Below are positions 16,697-24,587 of a stretch of 64,000 bases of DNA, piece by piece. Position 1 is the stretch's first letter. Each line of letters opens with the position of its first letter. Under the pieces are notes generated by a model. It made no database searches. It was not told the origin of the DNA and saw nothing but the letters and a program-made list of their open reading frames with translations. Source of the DNA: Deltaproteobacteria bacterium. Its GTDB lineage: Bacteria; Myxococcota_A; Polyangia; Polyangiales; JADJMO01. The translations under genes and the position numbers were made by a program. The DNA is taken from positions 1 through 64,000 of the forward strand of contig JALHOE010000022.1 of assembly GCA_022843175.1 (NCBI GenBank), in the 5' to 3' direction.

Positions 16697-17154
16697 TGTT
16701 CGGCAACAGCTCTACGCGCACGCTTTCGTGCGCGAAGTGTGACAAGACGTACGTGTACGAGGTCACGATCCAGCGCGGATTCTCCGATCACTGCGACGTA
16801 TCGTGCCCGAACTGCAAAGCTCACTTGGGCGAAGTCCGCTGCGACATGGGATCGCCCACGCTAATGCAGACCATCGCCGGCCAGCGTGAAGCGATTGCTG
16901 TCATCCCCATGGAGGGAGGGGTGATCCAGGTCGTTCCCGGCGCACCCAAGGCCAAGGCCAAGGCGACCAAGGCCAAGCCCACCAAGGCCAAGCCCAAGGC
17001 CAAGGCCAAGGCGACCAAGGCCAAGCCCACCAAGGCCAAGCCCAAGGCCACGCCCACCAAGGCCAAGGCCACGCCCACCAAGGCCAAGGCCACGCCCACC
17101 AAGGCCAAGGCGAGGCCGAACACCACCTCACGTTCCTCGCAGCCGAAGCGCTGA
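16696..17154 (+). CDS. Zinc-ribbon protein with KAKPT repeat tail
   Basis: 152 residues from ATG 16696; the track's longer frame is not used. The N-terminus has CAKC ... CPNC, a zinc ribbon. From about residue 85 the protein is almost only Lys, Ala, Pro and Thr in repeating KAKATKAKPTKAKPK units, like the tails of histone H1-type proteins, so it could bind DNA or RNA nonspecifically. It is coupled to the preceding zinc-finger gene and followed by two hairpins. Confidence 0.65.
   Translation: MFGNSSTRTLSCAKCDKTYVYEVTIQRGFSDHCDVSCPNCKAHLGEVRCDMGSPTLMQTIAGQREAIAVIPMEGGVIQVVPGAPKAKAKATKAKPTKAKPKAKAKATKAKPTKAKPKATPTKAKATPTKAKATPTKAKARPNTTSRSSQPKR
16948..17121 (+). repeat. AAGGCCAAG-based coding repeat
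   Basis: A run of about 170 bases made of AAGGCCAAGGC(G/C), ACCAAGGCC and AAGCCCACC units, encoding the KAKPT tail. Unit order varies, so expansion by slippage or recombination is likely. Confidence 0.8.
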
Positions 17155-17178
17155 CGGAAGACGCGGAGGACGAAGTGC

Positions 17179-17211
17179 GGGTAGACGCCAACGCTACATG
17201 AGCGTCTACCC
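17179..17211 (+). terminator. Hairpin after zinc-ribbon gene
   Basis: GGGTAGACGC pairs perfectly with GCGTCTACCC (17202-17211) across 13 bases. No T-run follows, so it may be rho-assisted or a processing hairpin. Confidence 0.5.
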
Positions 17212-17265
17212 AGCATGTTCCAGAGTGGCGCCGCGTCGTCGCGGTGATTTCCTGACGGAATTCCC

Positions 17266-17289
17266 CTACCTGACCGAAGGGTCAGGTAG
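17266..17289. terminator. Hairpin between convergent genes
   Basis: CTACCTGACC, a GAAG loop and GGTCAGGTAG form a perfect 10-bp stem between the zinc-ribbon gene (+) and the nucleotidyltransferase-like gene (-), 6 bp past the latter's stop. It is probably bidirectional. Confidence 0.65.
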
Positions 17290-17295
17290 CCTTAA

Positions 17296-18126
17296 TTAGA
17301 CAGGAATTCGGCCGAGAAGGTCCTGAACGACGCCCCAAGCATCGGCTTCGGCATTCTCGTCGCGAGCGTCGAAGAGGAACTCCGAGGTCCGACGGGGACC
17401 GGTGCTCTCTTCCGTCTCGAAGTCCTCTCGCAGGTAGCCGATCGCCTCGCGCACCTCGGGTTCGTCCTTGATTGGCGCAAGCCGTCTCGCGACCTCCTCG
17501 ACGCCCGGACCGAACCGAAGCGAATACGTCAGGTCGTACGCGTCCTTGTTCTCGCCCCGAAGGCGAAACGCGAGAGCCTTCATGACGACGAACGCGGCTG
17601 GCCCGCAGACCCACACCTCGCGCCGCGCCAGCTCCCCCCGGATCGTCTGGCCGTTCAGCTTGATCCGCTCACGGTCGAGAAAGGCGATACGTATGCCGGG
17701 CGCGATGATCGCCGCGAAGTCCGACTCGATGTTCTTGAGGCGCCCCGGCTTCTCGTCTGGCCTGGTAGGGCCGATCAGGAAGTCCACGGTGACCTTCGGC
17801 GGTCCGTCGATCTGCCAGCGCTGTCGGGTAGGCTGCCCCTTCTCGTTAGTGTCCGGCCCGAAGCCCGCTTGGCGAAGACGCTCGGTGAGCGCCTGGTAGC
17901 GGTCGTGGTCGAACACGGCGACCGACAACCCGAGGTCGAGATCCGCCGTCCCCACGTGAAGCTCACGCGTCGCGCCTTGGTCGATCAGCAGGCTCGGAAC
18001 GAGTCCACCGACGACAATGATGTCGTCGGTGAGATCGCCGAGCTTGGTCGCCACATAGAGGCACGTCGCCTGCACCCGTGCTGCCTGCGACGCGTCGTAC
18101 CCACTGGCCGTTCGAGGCTTCGGCAT
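17296..18126 (-). CDS. Nucleotidyltransferase-like protein (AbiEii-like)
   Basis: 276 residues from ATG 18126. IIVVGGLVPSLLIDQ followed by HVGTADLDLGLSV matches the GG ... D-x-D core of AbiEii/AbiGii-type nucleotidyltransferases. A downstream FLIGPTR ... RIAFLDRERIKLNG and the end (AYDLTYSLRF) are consistent with that family. In characterised systems this is the toxin of a type IV abortive-infection pair. Its ATG overlaps the stop of the AbiEi-like gene (TGATG), so they are coupled. Family-level call, not shown function. Confidence 0.7.
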   Translation of the reverse strand: MPKPRTASGYDASQAARVQATCLYVATKLGDLTDDIIVVGGLVPSLLIDQGATRELHVGTADLDLGLSVAVFDHDRYQALTERLRQAGFGPDTNEKGQPTRQRWQIDGPPKVTVDFLIGPTRPDEKPGRLKNIESDFAAIIAPGIRIAFLDRERIKLNGQTIRGELARREVWVCGPAAFVVMKALAFRLRGENKDAYDLTYSLRFGPGVEEVARRLAPIKDEPEVREAIGYLREDFETEESTGPRRTSEFLFDARDENAEADAWGVVQDLLGRIPV

Positions 18127-19187
18127 CAGCGCCCCCACCTCAGCATTCGCGTCCGCAGCTCCTCCGCCGCCTCCTTCGCGCGCTCGGGATGCGCGCCGAG
18201 ATCGAGGTACGCCTGGACGGGGTGAACGCAAGCCACGCCGTCGGCGTCGGCGGCGCCGTCGAAGACACCTTCGTCGTTCGGCACGACGAACCAGACGTTC
18301 GAGCCCTTGGGCTGCTCGCGGTAGCCGACCTCACGGAGCAAGCTTTCCTCGGGGGCGCTCGCCACGAAGACGCTTGCGAGGCGGAATGAGGCGAAGTGCG
18401 TGTGGAGCCAAGCCGCCGCCAGCCCCGTCGCCGCGTGACGGAGACCAACGCGCGCAAGCACCTCACCGAGCTTGGTGAGTAGCTCTTCCCCGCCCCGCGC
18501 CGTGACGTGCCCCCGCAAGATCGTGTGCTTCTTGAAGTCGTACGCTTCCGACCAGGCATCGAGGAGCAGGTTGGCGTCGCGGACGTGCAGAGCACCTTTC
18601 GCATCCCGATCGAGCAGCCCGTCGGACACCAGGCGGTGGACGATGCGGCTCGTGAATCCGTCGTCGAGGCCCGTCTCGCGCGCGAGATCCTGCTGCCGCA
18701 ACGCTCGTTTCGGGTCGAGGAGAAGGTGGCGGGCGATCCGGGCGCTCTTCGGCGCGAAGGCCGTGGAAGGCCGACCTCGACGGACGAAGAGGTTTGGCTT
18801 TCCGTCGATGATGATCCGCAGCCCAGGCGCCAAGATGCGTGCGTTGCCCGAGAGATCGAACCACGACACGCCCGCCTCGTCGCAGAGACCCCTGCCCACG
18901 TCCCCCATGAAGGGGACCGCGATCACGGGAATCGCGGACCGGCTGATCGCAGCCGCGTATTGCTTCGCTTGAGAAATTGCGTTTCCGACGACCGCGGCGC
19001 CGGCGGATCCCTTGACCTCGACCACTAGACGTCGCGTGCCGTAGTTCACCAGCAGGTCGACCCCAGCGTCCCTCGTGCTCGTGCTGGCCGTCGGAGAGTC
19101 CCCGAGCCACTCCTCCAATAGGCGGCGTGCGCGAGCGAGCGCGTCACGTTCCCGTAGAGCATGGGTGGGATCGAGGTCGCGGCGCAC
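18126..19187 (-). CDS. AbiEi-like protein with N-terminal nuclease-like domain
   Basis: 353 residues. Residues 38-110 have GVDLLVNYGTRRLVVEVKG and QAKQYAAAI, a PD-(D/E)xK-like core (D, E-x-K, Q-x-x-x-Y). A winged helix follows (QQDLARETGLDDGFTSRIVHRL), then a C-terminal part ending with HPVQAYLDLGAHPERAKEAAEELRTRML, typical of AbiEi-type C-terminal regions. In AbiE systems the upstream protein is the DNA-binding antitoxin and repressor. The nuclease-like N-terminus is unusual for simple antitoxins. It is cotranscribed with the nucleotidyltransferase-like gene. Confidence 0.65.
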   Translation of the reverse strand: MRRDLDPTHALRERDALARARRLLEEWLGDSPTASTSTRDAGVDLLVNYGTRRLVVEVKGSAGAAVVGNAISQAKQYAAAISRSAIPVIAVPFMGDVGRGLCDEAGVSWFDLSGNARILAPGLRIIIDGKPNLFVRRGRPSTAFAPKSARIARHLLLDPKRALRQQDLARETGLDDGFTSRIVHRLVSDGLLDRDAKGALHVRDANLLLDAWSEAYDFKKHTILRGHVTARGGEELLTKLGEVLARVGLRHAATGLAAAWLHTHFASFRLASVFVASAPEESLLREVGYREQPKGSNVWFVVPNDEGVFDGAADADGVACVHPVQAYLDLGAHPERAKEAAEELRTRMLRWGR

Positions 19188-19419
19188 CTGACTATAATGC
19201 TCATCCTGACCGCGTGGTCAACCCGGCGTGTTTACGCAGGTCAGCGGCGGCGTCTCCTCGTCAGCGGAGGCAGCAATCATCCCTACTCAAGCTGTCGACC
19301 CACCCTCCTCCAGGTTGAGGGGCTCTTCCGTCCGTCGGGCGGACGCGGCGCGATCCTTCGGACCGGCACTGTCCAGCCGGTATAGAGCGTGGGGATCGCC
19401 CCCGCGCAACCAACGAAAC

Positions 19420-19458
19420 AAACGGGATCGTGCACAACGCACGGTCCCGTTTTCCGTT
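19420..19458 (+). terminator. Strong orphan terminator hairpin
   Basis: AAACGGGATCGTGC pairs with GCACGGTCCCGTTT (19439-19452; one T-G pair), a 14-bp stem followed by TCCGTTT. It is preceded by CCCGCGCAACCAA, as is the hairpin at 23454. No plus-strand gene ends just upstream. Confidence 0.7.
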
Positions 19459-19580
19459 TGGGGCGAGCGTTCGGGCAACCGTGACGCGTTCCTTGTCGGA
19501 GGCTGGCGTTCCCGGAAGAGAGCGCCCCGCTTTTGCGGGGGCGGTGGGTCTTGGTCCGCGGGAAGGTCGCGGTCGAGACG

Positions 19581-19736
19581 ATGCCGTACAATCACCACGG
19601 GAAGTGGCGTGTGCGCTGGGTAGACGAACCACCTCACGCTCCTGATCGCGATGCTCAACTTCGCGCGAGACCGACTGCGCACGTGCGCGGCGCGGACGCC
19701 AGTCGTCGTTGCGGCACGTCGTCGCGCGGGCGATAG
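19581..19736 (+). pseudogene. Possible integrase N-terminal remnant
   Basis: A 51-residue ORF starting MPYNHHGKWRVRWVDEPP. The GKWRVRW(V/R)D pattern resembles the arm-binding N-terminus of tyrosine recombinases, after which the sequence loses character (Arg/Ala-rich). If real it is a truncated integrase at the island boundary. Evidence is weak. Confidence 0.3.
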
Positions 19737-19742
19737 TGACAT

Positions 19743-22313
19743 GTGAGCGCTTCCGAGCACGCGCCGGCCATTGCGTCCAATTCCAGCCCGACGGCGTTAC
19801 GCCCGCGGCGGCTCGTGGGCAGGGACAGCGAGATCCGAGACGTCAGCGAGAGCGTCACCTCGGCGCCGGTCACGACCCTTCTTGGACCTGGAGGCGTGGG
19901 CAAGACCGCGCTCGCGATCACGGTCGCGGCGGCTTGTTCACGGGACTTCCCCGGCGGTGTGACCATCGTCTGGCTCGGCTCGTTGCGATCCGCAGATCTC
20001 GTTGCCGCCGAGGTGGCCGTCCAGCTCGGGTTGCCGAGGTCGGGGGGGCAGTCCTACGAGGATGCGCTCACCCGCTGGCTCTCCGAACGCGATGTGCTCC
20101 TCGTGATCGACAACTGCGAGCACGTCGTGTCCGCCGTCGCCGATCTCGCCTCCGCGTTGACGTCCCGACTCCCCCGTCTTCGAGTTCTCGCGACGAGTCG
20201 CGAGCCATTGTGGATCGACGGCGAGGTGACCTACCGACTCGCCCCGCTGGCCGTGGCTGGTCCGGACGCGAGCCCCGAGGAGGTCGCGGCGAGCACGGCG
20301 GTTCAGTTGTTCCGAGAGCGCGCCGGTGCGCGTGCGCGCGGAGCGCTCGACACCGAGCGCGCGTGCCGCCTCTTCGGAGAGATCTGCCGCCGCGTCGACG
20401 GGCTCCCACTCGCGATCGAGCTCGCCGCAGCCCGCGTGGCCGGTCTCGATCCGGCGGACATCGCCACGCATCTCGATGATCTCTTCACGCTGCTTCCGCA
20501 ACCGGCACGGCGCGCCGATGGAGCCCAGCGATCCCTCCGCGCGACGGTGGAATGGAGCGATGCGCTCCTCGCCGAGGAGGAGCGGCGCCTGCTCCGCCGC
20601 ATGGGCGTTTTCGCCGGTAGGTTCGACCTTGGCGCGATCAAGGAAGTCTGCGCAATGGACGGCCAGACGGCCGCGCGAATCGCTGACCTCACCGCGAGGC
20701 TCGTCGAGAAGTCACTTCTCCTGAAGCTCGACGACAACGGCGGGTATCAGATGCTCGAGACCATCCGGCAGTACTCCGTCGAGCAGGTCACCGCTGCCGG
20801 GGAAAGCGACGCCGTCCGTGAACGTCACGCGCGCTTTTATCTCGGCGTCGCCCTTCAGGCATGCGCCGGCCTGATGACCGGGGCGGAGCGGCCGCACCTC
20901 GACGTTATCGAGCGCATCGACGACAACCTGCGCGTCGCGCTCGCGCGCCTGCTGCTGATCGATCCTCGCGCAGCATTGGAGCTCTCCGCTGCGCTACTGG
21001 GCGCTTGGTGGATTCGAGGCAGGCTCCGCGAAGGCATCGGCTGGATCGAGCAAGCGCTCGCCGCTGCGCCGGACGCGCCGCCCGAGCTCCGCGCGACGGC
21101 GCATTTCGCGCATGGGTTCCTCATCGCGCAGGACGCCGACGACTGGGGGGGCGCCGCGAGGTCGATCGACCGCGGTATCGCTCTCCTCGCGGACGCGAGC
21201 GAGCCGCCGCCGGTCCTCGGAATGCTCATGTGCCTCCGAGGCGAGTGCGACGTCTTCAGCGGAGACGTGAAGTCGGCATCGGCGCGCGCCGAGGCGGGGC
21301 TCGCGATCGTCCGCCGTCACCCGGAGGCTCTCGATGGGTGGCCCGGGATGTTCTGCACGTGGCACGTCGCGAACGGGAAGCGCGCCAACGGGGATGCGGA
21401 CGCCGCCATCGCGATCTTCACCGAGTGCGCCGAGATCGCGCGCCGCTCTGGCCTCCGCGTCGGGGAGATGGTCGCGTGCAACGCTGTGGGCGAGATCTTG
21501 GAGGAGCGCGGGGTCCTCGACGGAGCCCGCCGATTCTGGGAACGCACGCTGCGATGTCGGCGCGAGATCGACGCGGTCGATGTGGGCCACCTCCACGGCT
21601 CGATGCCGCTCAACCTGCTCGCGATCGCACGCGTGGCTGCAAAGCAAGGCGACCTCGCGACGGCCTCGACGCTTTTGCGAGAGGCGCTGCCGATCGCGCA
21701 GGAGATCCGCGACGAGGGGACCGCTCGGGAGATCGCGGAGCTCCTCTCGCAGACGTCGCGCGTCGAGCCCACGCAGACCGCGACGCTCCGGCCGGAGGGT
21801 GGCGTCTGGCACATCGCCTTCAACGGCACGAGCGTTCACGTGCCCGACATGAAGGGGCTCTGGCACCTCCGCGAGCTCGTCTCTCGGGCGCACGAGGCGG
21901 TGCCCGCCCTCTCGCTCATCGCCGCACCGACAGAGGATCCGGTTCCGGTCGGCGACGCCGGGCCCATGCTCGATCGCGAGGCCCTGCGGCAGTACAGAAA
22001 GCGACTTGCCGAGCTGGACGAAGAGCTCGACGACGCGGAGGCGAAGCACGATGCAGCGAGGCACGCGAAGCGAAGCGCCGAGCGCGAGGCCCTCCTCAAG
22101 GAGGTCGCGCGAGCGACGGGCCTCGGCGGCAAGCCACGGCGGAGCGGGTCGCCGACCGAGAAGGCACGCCTCAACGTGACGCGGACCATCCGCCACGCCA
22201 TCACGTACCTCGCGACCCCTCTTCCCGAGCTCGCCGCGCATCTGGACGAGGCGCTCGTGACGGGCGTCTCGTGCTGCTACGAGCCGCGGACCAACATCGA
22301 CTGGACGACCTGA
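19743..22313 (+). CDS. STAND (NB-ARC) ATPase with TPR-like region
   Basis: 856 residues, GTG start. Walker A GPGGVGKT at 48-55, Walker B VLLVIDN at about 118-124, and the typical LATSREPL sensor and LPLAIELAAAR motif of NB-ARC/AfsR-type signalling ATPases. A helical region after residue 380 (GAWWIRGRLREGIGWIEQAL and similar) looks TPR-like. The last 150 residues form a charged coiled coil (EALRQYRKRLAELDEELDDAEAKHD) and a conserved RTIRHAITYL end seen in stand-alone members. No HTH is visible, so it may act through partners. A palindrome follows the stop. Confidence 0.85.
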   Translation: MSASEHAPAIASNSSPTALRPRRLVGRDSEIRDVSESVTSAPVTTLLGPGGVGKTALAITVAAACSRDFPGGVTIVWLGSLRSADLVAAEVAVQLGLPRSGGQSYEDALTRWLSERDVLLVIDNCEHVVSAVADLASALTSRLPRLRVLATSREPLWIDGEVTYRLAPLAVAGPDASPEEVAASTAVQLFRERAGARARGALDTERACRLFGEICRRVDGLPLAIELAAARVAGLDPADIATHLDDLFTLLPQPARRADGAQRSLRATVEWSDALLAEEERRLLRRMGVFAGRFDLGAIKEVCAMDGQTAARIADLTARLVEKSLLLKLDDNGGYQMLETIRQYSVEQVTAAGESDAVRERHARFYLGVALQACAGLMTGAERPHLDVIERIDDNLRVALARLLLIDPRAALELSAALLGAWWIRGRLREGIGWIEQALAAAPDAPPELRATAHFAHGFLIAQDADDWGGAARSIDRGIALLADASEPPPVLGMLMCLRGECDVFSGDVKSASARAEAGLAIVRRHPEALDGWPGMFCTWHVANGKRANGDADAAIAIFTECAEIARRSGLRVGEMVACNAVGEILEERGVLDGARRFWERTLRCRREIDAVDVGHLHGSMPLNLLAIARVAAKQGDLATASTLLREALPIAQEIRDEGTAREIAELLSQTSRVEPTQTATLRPEGGVWHIAFNGTSVHVPDMKGLWHLRELVSRAHEAVPALSLIAAPTEDPVPVGDAGPMLDREALRQYRKRLAELDEELDDAEAKHDAARHAKRSAEREALLKEVARATGLGGKPRRSGSPTEKARLNVTRTIRHAITYLATPLPELAAHLDEALVTGVSCCYEPRTNIDWTT

Positions 22314-22330
22314 GCGGACGTGATCGGGGA

Positions 22331-22353
22331 GCGGTTCGTTCTCAACGAACCGC
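22331..22353. promoter_or_regulatory. Perfect 10-bp inverted repeat
   Basis: GCGGTTCGTT-CTC-AACGAACCGC lies between the STAND gene and the aldo/keto reductase. The three-base loop is tight for RNA and no T-run follows, so a DNA operator for the reductase gene is as likely as a terminator. Confidence 0.45.
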
Positions 22354-22396
22354 GCAGGAGCGACGAACGAACGCCTCACTCGTGGAGGCTGAGATA

Positions 22397-23380
22397 ATGA
22401 AGCATACAGCGACAGAAACCCGAGCAAAGACGCATGCATTCGCCAATGGCGACCAGATGCCCCTCATCGGGCTCGGGACGTGGAAATCGGACCCCGGCGA
22501 CGCCTACGAGGCGGTGAGGGAGGCGATGCGAGTCGGTTACCGGCACATCGACTGCGCATCCCTCTACGGCAACGAGGCCGAGATTGGCCGGGCGCTCCAC
22601 GACGCGTTTCGCGACGGTGACGTGACGCGCAAGGATCTGTGGATCACCTCGAAGCTGTGGAGCAACGCGCACGGGCGAGGGAACGTGGAGCCGGCGCTCC
22701 GGAAGACGCTGACGGATCTCGGCCTCGACTACCTCGACCTCTACATGATCCATTGGCCCATCCCGCTGAAGCCGAGCGCAGTCCTCCCCAGCAAGGCAGC
22801 CGACTTCATGTTGCCGGCGGAGGCTCCGATCCACGCGACGTGGGCGGGGATGGAAGCTGCGGCCGACGCCGGGCTGACGCGTCATCTCGGCGTCTCGAAC
22901 TTCTCGGTCATGAAGATCCGCGAGCTCCTCCCGCACTGCAGGATCAAGCCCGAGGTCAATCAGGTGGAGCTGCACCCGCTGCTCCAGCAGAACGATCTGC
23001 TCGCCTACTGCGCCTCGGAGCACATTCACGTCACGGCGTACGCGCCGCTCGGCTCCGGCGATCGGCCCGCATTCCTCAAAGCACCCGACGCGCCGGTGTT
23101 GCTCGACAACCCGGTCATCCGGTCAATCGCCGACGTGCACGGCCGTACGCCCGCCCAGGTGCTCATCGCATGGCAGGTCCAACGTGGGATCTCGACGATT
23201 CCGAAATCGATTACCCCGTCGAGGCTTCGTGAGAATCTCGCGGCGGCACAGGTCGAGCTGACGAAGACCGAGCTCGAACGCATCGCGGGCCTCGACCAAG
23301 CCTGTCGCCTGATCGCGGGCGGATTCTGGGCGGTCGAAGGCGGGCCATGGACGCTCGAGACGATTTGGGACGGGCCTTGA
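22397..23380 (+). CDS. Aldo/keto reductase
   Basis: 327 residues; ATG 22397 with GGAGG eight bases upstream. The catalytic tetrad is intact: Asp52 and Tyr57 (HIDCASLYGNE), Lys86 (ITSKLW), His119 (MIHWP). The GVSNFSVMKIRELL and NQVELHPLLQQNDLL strands and the IPKSITPSRLREN cofactor loop follow the AKR family order, with the Lys/Ser/Arg loop indicating NADPH. It probably reduces small aldehydes or ketones. It is monocistronic, with an operator-like palindrome upstream and a strong terminator downstream. Confidence 0.93.
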   Translation: MKHTATETRAKTHAFANGDQMPLIGLGTWKSDPGDAYEAVREAMRVGYRHIDCASLYGNEAEIGRALHDAFRDGDVTRKDLWITSKLWSNAHGRGNVEPALRKTLTDLGLDYLDLYMIHWPIPLKPSAVLPSKAADFMLPAEAPIHATWAGMEAAADAGLTRHLGVSNFSVMKIRELLPHCRIKPEVNQVELHPLLQQNDLLAYCASEHIHVTAYAPLGSGDRPAFLKAPDAPVLLDNPVIRSIADVHGRTPAQVLIAWQVQRGISTIPKSITPSRLRENLAAAQVELTKTELERIAGLDQACRLIAGGFWAVEGGPWTLETIWDGP

Positions 23381-23453
23381 CCGTCCCGCCGCGGACAACG
23401 AGCGGGACACGCATCGTGGTCCCGCGAGCGTAGCGGTCCCGCGCAACCAAGTC

Positions 23454-23495
23454 GAAGCGGAATCGAGGAAGACCTCGGTTCCGCTTCTGAGTTTT
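23454..23495 (+). terminator. Strong intrinsic terminator
   Basis: GAAGCGGAATCGAGG pairs with CCTCGGTTCCGCTTC (one T-G pair) across AAGA, a 15-bp stem, then TGAGTTTT. It is preceded by CCCGCGCAACCAA and terminates the reductase gene. Confidence 0.85.
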
Positions 23496-23496
23496 G

Positions 23497-23766
23497 CGCC
23501 GTCGAGCGCGCGTTACAGGCCTCGGCCACCGTAAGCGAAGTGCCGTCGTCACTCCGCGCGAGCGCCCAGATGTCGCCACCGAACAGACCGACCCATGCGG
23601 TCGGATCCGGAGTGGGGCCTCGCTTGGAGCCCACCTCGCACGGGGCCGCATCGCTCACCGCGTCCGCGCCGGTCGGCGGGGGCGCGACGTCGTCGGGACC
23701 CGTGCGGGCGCAGCTGCAGACTGTCACTGCAAGCGCCGCCGCAGCCATCGTCCTCGTCGCGATCAT
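23497..23766 (-). pseudogene. 3'-truncated lipoprotein gene
   Basis: The ORF from ATG 23766 begins MIATRTMAAAALAVTVCSCA (signal peptide, SC lipobox-like) and stays protein-like for about 90 residues (WVGLFGGDIWALARSDDG). It then runs without a stop through the terminator hairpin and antisense to the reductase. The 3' end has therefore been lost, presumably by insertion or deletion. Its ATG overlaps the upstream gene's stop (ATGA). Confidence 0.5.
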
Positions 23767-24020
23767 CTCACCAACTGCCGGCGTACATCACCGGAACCGA
23801 ACGTGATGATCTGCTCGTAGAGTGCGCGCAGCTCGGCGGTGGCGCCCACTCCTTCGTCCGTGCGAACCCCGTCCACCCGAACCTCGGTCAGGGTCAACGT
23901 CCATGTGTCGCCGGCGAGTTCGCACGCATTCGCGCTCAGCGGCGAGCACACGCCGAGCATCGACAAGCTTGCGAGCAACCCGATTGCCGACAGCCGGAAC
24001 AGTCTTTCAGCGTTTGCCAT
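23763..24020 (-). CDS. Small exported protein
   Basis: 85 residues from ATG 24020, with a signal peptide (LFRLSAIGLLASLSMLGVCSPLSANA). The mature part is about 55 residues (LTLTEVRVDGVRTDEGVGATAELRALY). It overlaps neighbours on both sides, so it is the middle gene of a small operon. No family recognised. Confidence 0.5.
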   Translation of the reverse strand: MANAERLFRLSAIGLLASLSMLGVCSPLSANACELAGDTWTLTLTEVRVDGVRTDEGVGATAELRALYEQIITFGSGDVRRQLVR

Positions 24021-24270
24021 TGATCTTCCATGTCTCGACGATGACCTGCGCCCCACGTCGGTACTCAACGCGGACAACGCCGGCCGCGAAGTTGACTTGA
24101 ACATCGAGCGGCGCGCCCGTCTTGTACGACGGCGCACTCGCCGTTGCGGCCGGCACGGCCTCGCCCTGGTACCGTCCGGCGCTCACCGGCAAGGTTCCGC
24201 ACGTCTCGCTCGGCGATGAACAGCCGAGCGAGGCGGTGGTGACGGCGATGATGATCGCTCGCAGAAGCAT
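24007..24270 (-). CDS. Small lipoprotein
   Basis: 87 residues: a signal with an SLGCSS lipobox, then APSYKTGAPLDVQVNFAAGV and VRVEYRRGAQVIVETWKI, a compact beta-rich domain. It overlaps the following gene by 14 bases. Function unknown. Confidence 0.55.
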   Translation of the reverse strand: MLLRAIIIAVTTASLGCSSPSETCGTLPVSAGRYQGEAVPAATASAPSYKTGAPLDVQVNFAAGVVRVEYRRGAQVIVETWKINGKR

Positions 24271-24290
24271 GGATTCACCCTACAACGCGG

Positions 24291-24536
24291 TCAGAAGACC
24301 GAGAAACCATACCGACCCGTCGCCCCGTCGAAGACTTTGAGGAAGAACGTGCGGGCGGGCCGCGAGAGCTGGATCGACTCGGTGTTCGACGTGCCCTGCG
24401 ATATCGCAAGCATCGACCCGGACGAATTCAGCAGTTGGATGTCGACGTCGCCTCGAGCGAGCGGGCCAGCACCAGACGAAGACACGGCGAACCACGGGCG
24501 TGCTCGGCGGGTTCGTCGGCGCGCGCTCGGGCTCAC
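24291..24536 (-). pseudogene. PPC-like domain remnant
   Basis: GDVDIQLLNSSGSMLAISQG, then NTESIQLSRPARTFFLKVFD and ATGRYGFSVF, matches the end of a bacterial pre-peptidase C-terminal (PPC) domain. The N-terminal start MSPSARRRTRRARP is not credible, so this is the tail of an exported protein whose front has been lost. Confidence 0.55.
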
Positions 24537-24587
24537 TGGTTCGCCGGAGCCGCACCGCTCATCGAGACAAGCCGGCGGGTTTGCCCG

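Larger units (their letters stand above)
19188..19742. other. 555-bp gene-poor stretch
   Basis: This contains a strong hairpin (19420-19458), a GC hairpin (CGCCCCGC-TTTT-GCGGGGGCG at 19523-19543) and a possible integrase scrap at 19581. It marks the likely right edge of the accessory region. Confidence 0.4.

Noticed and set aside
23026-23496. Tail of the 246-residue minus ORF
   Set aside because: It reads through a terminator hairpin and antisense to the reductase; only the first 90 codons look protein-like.
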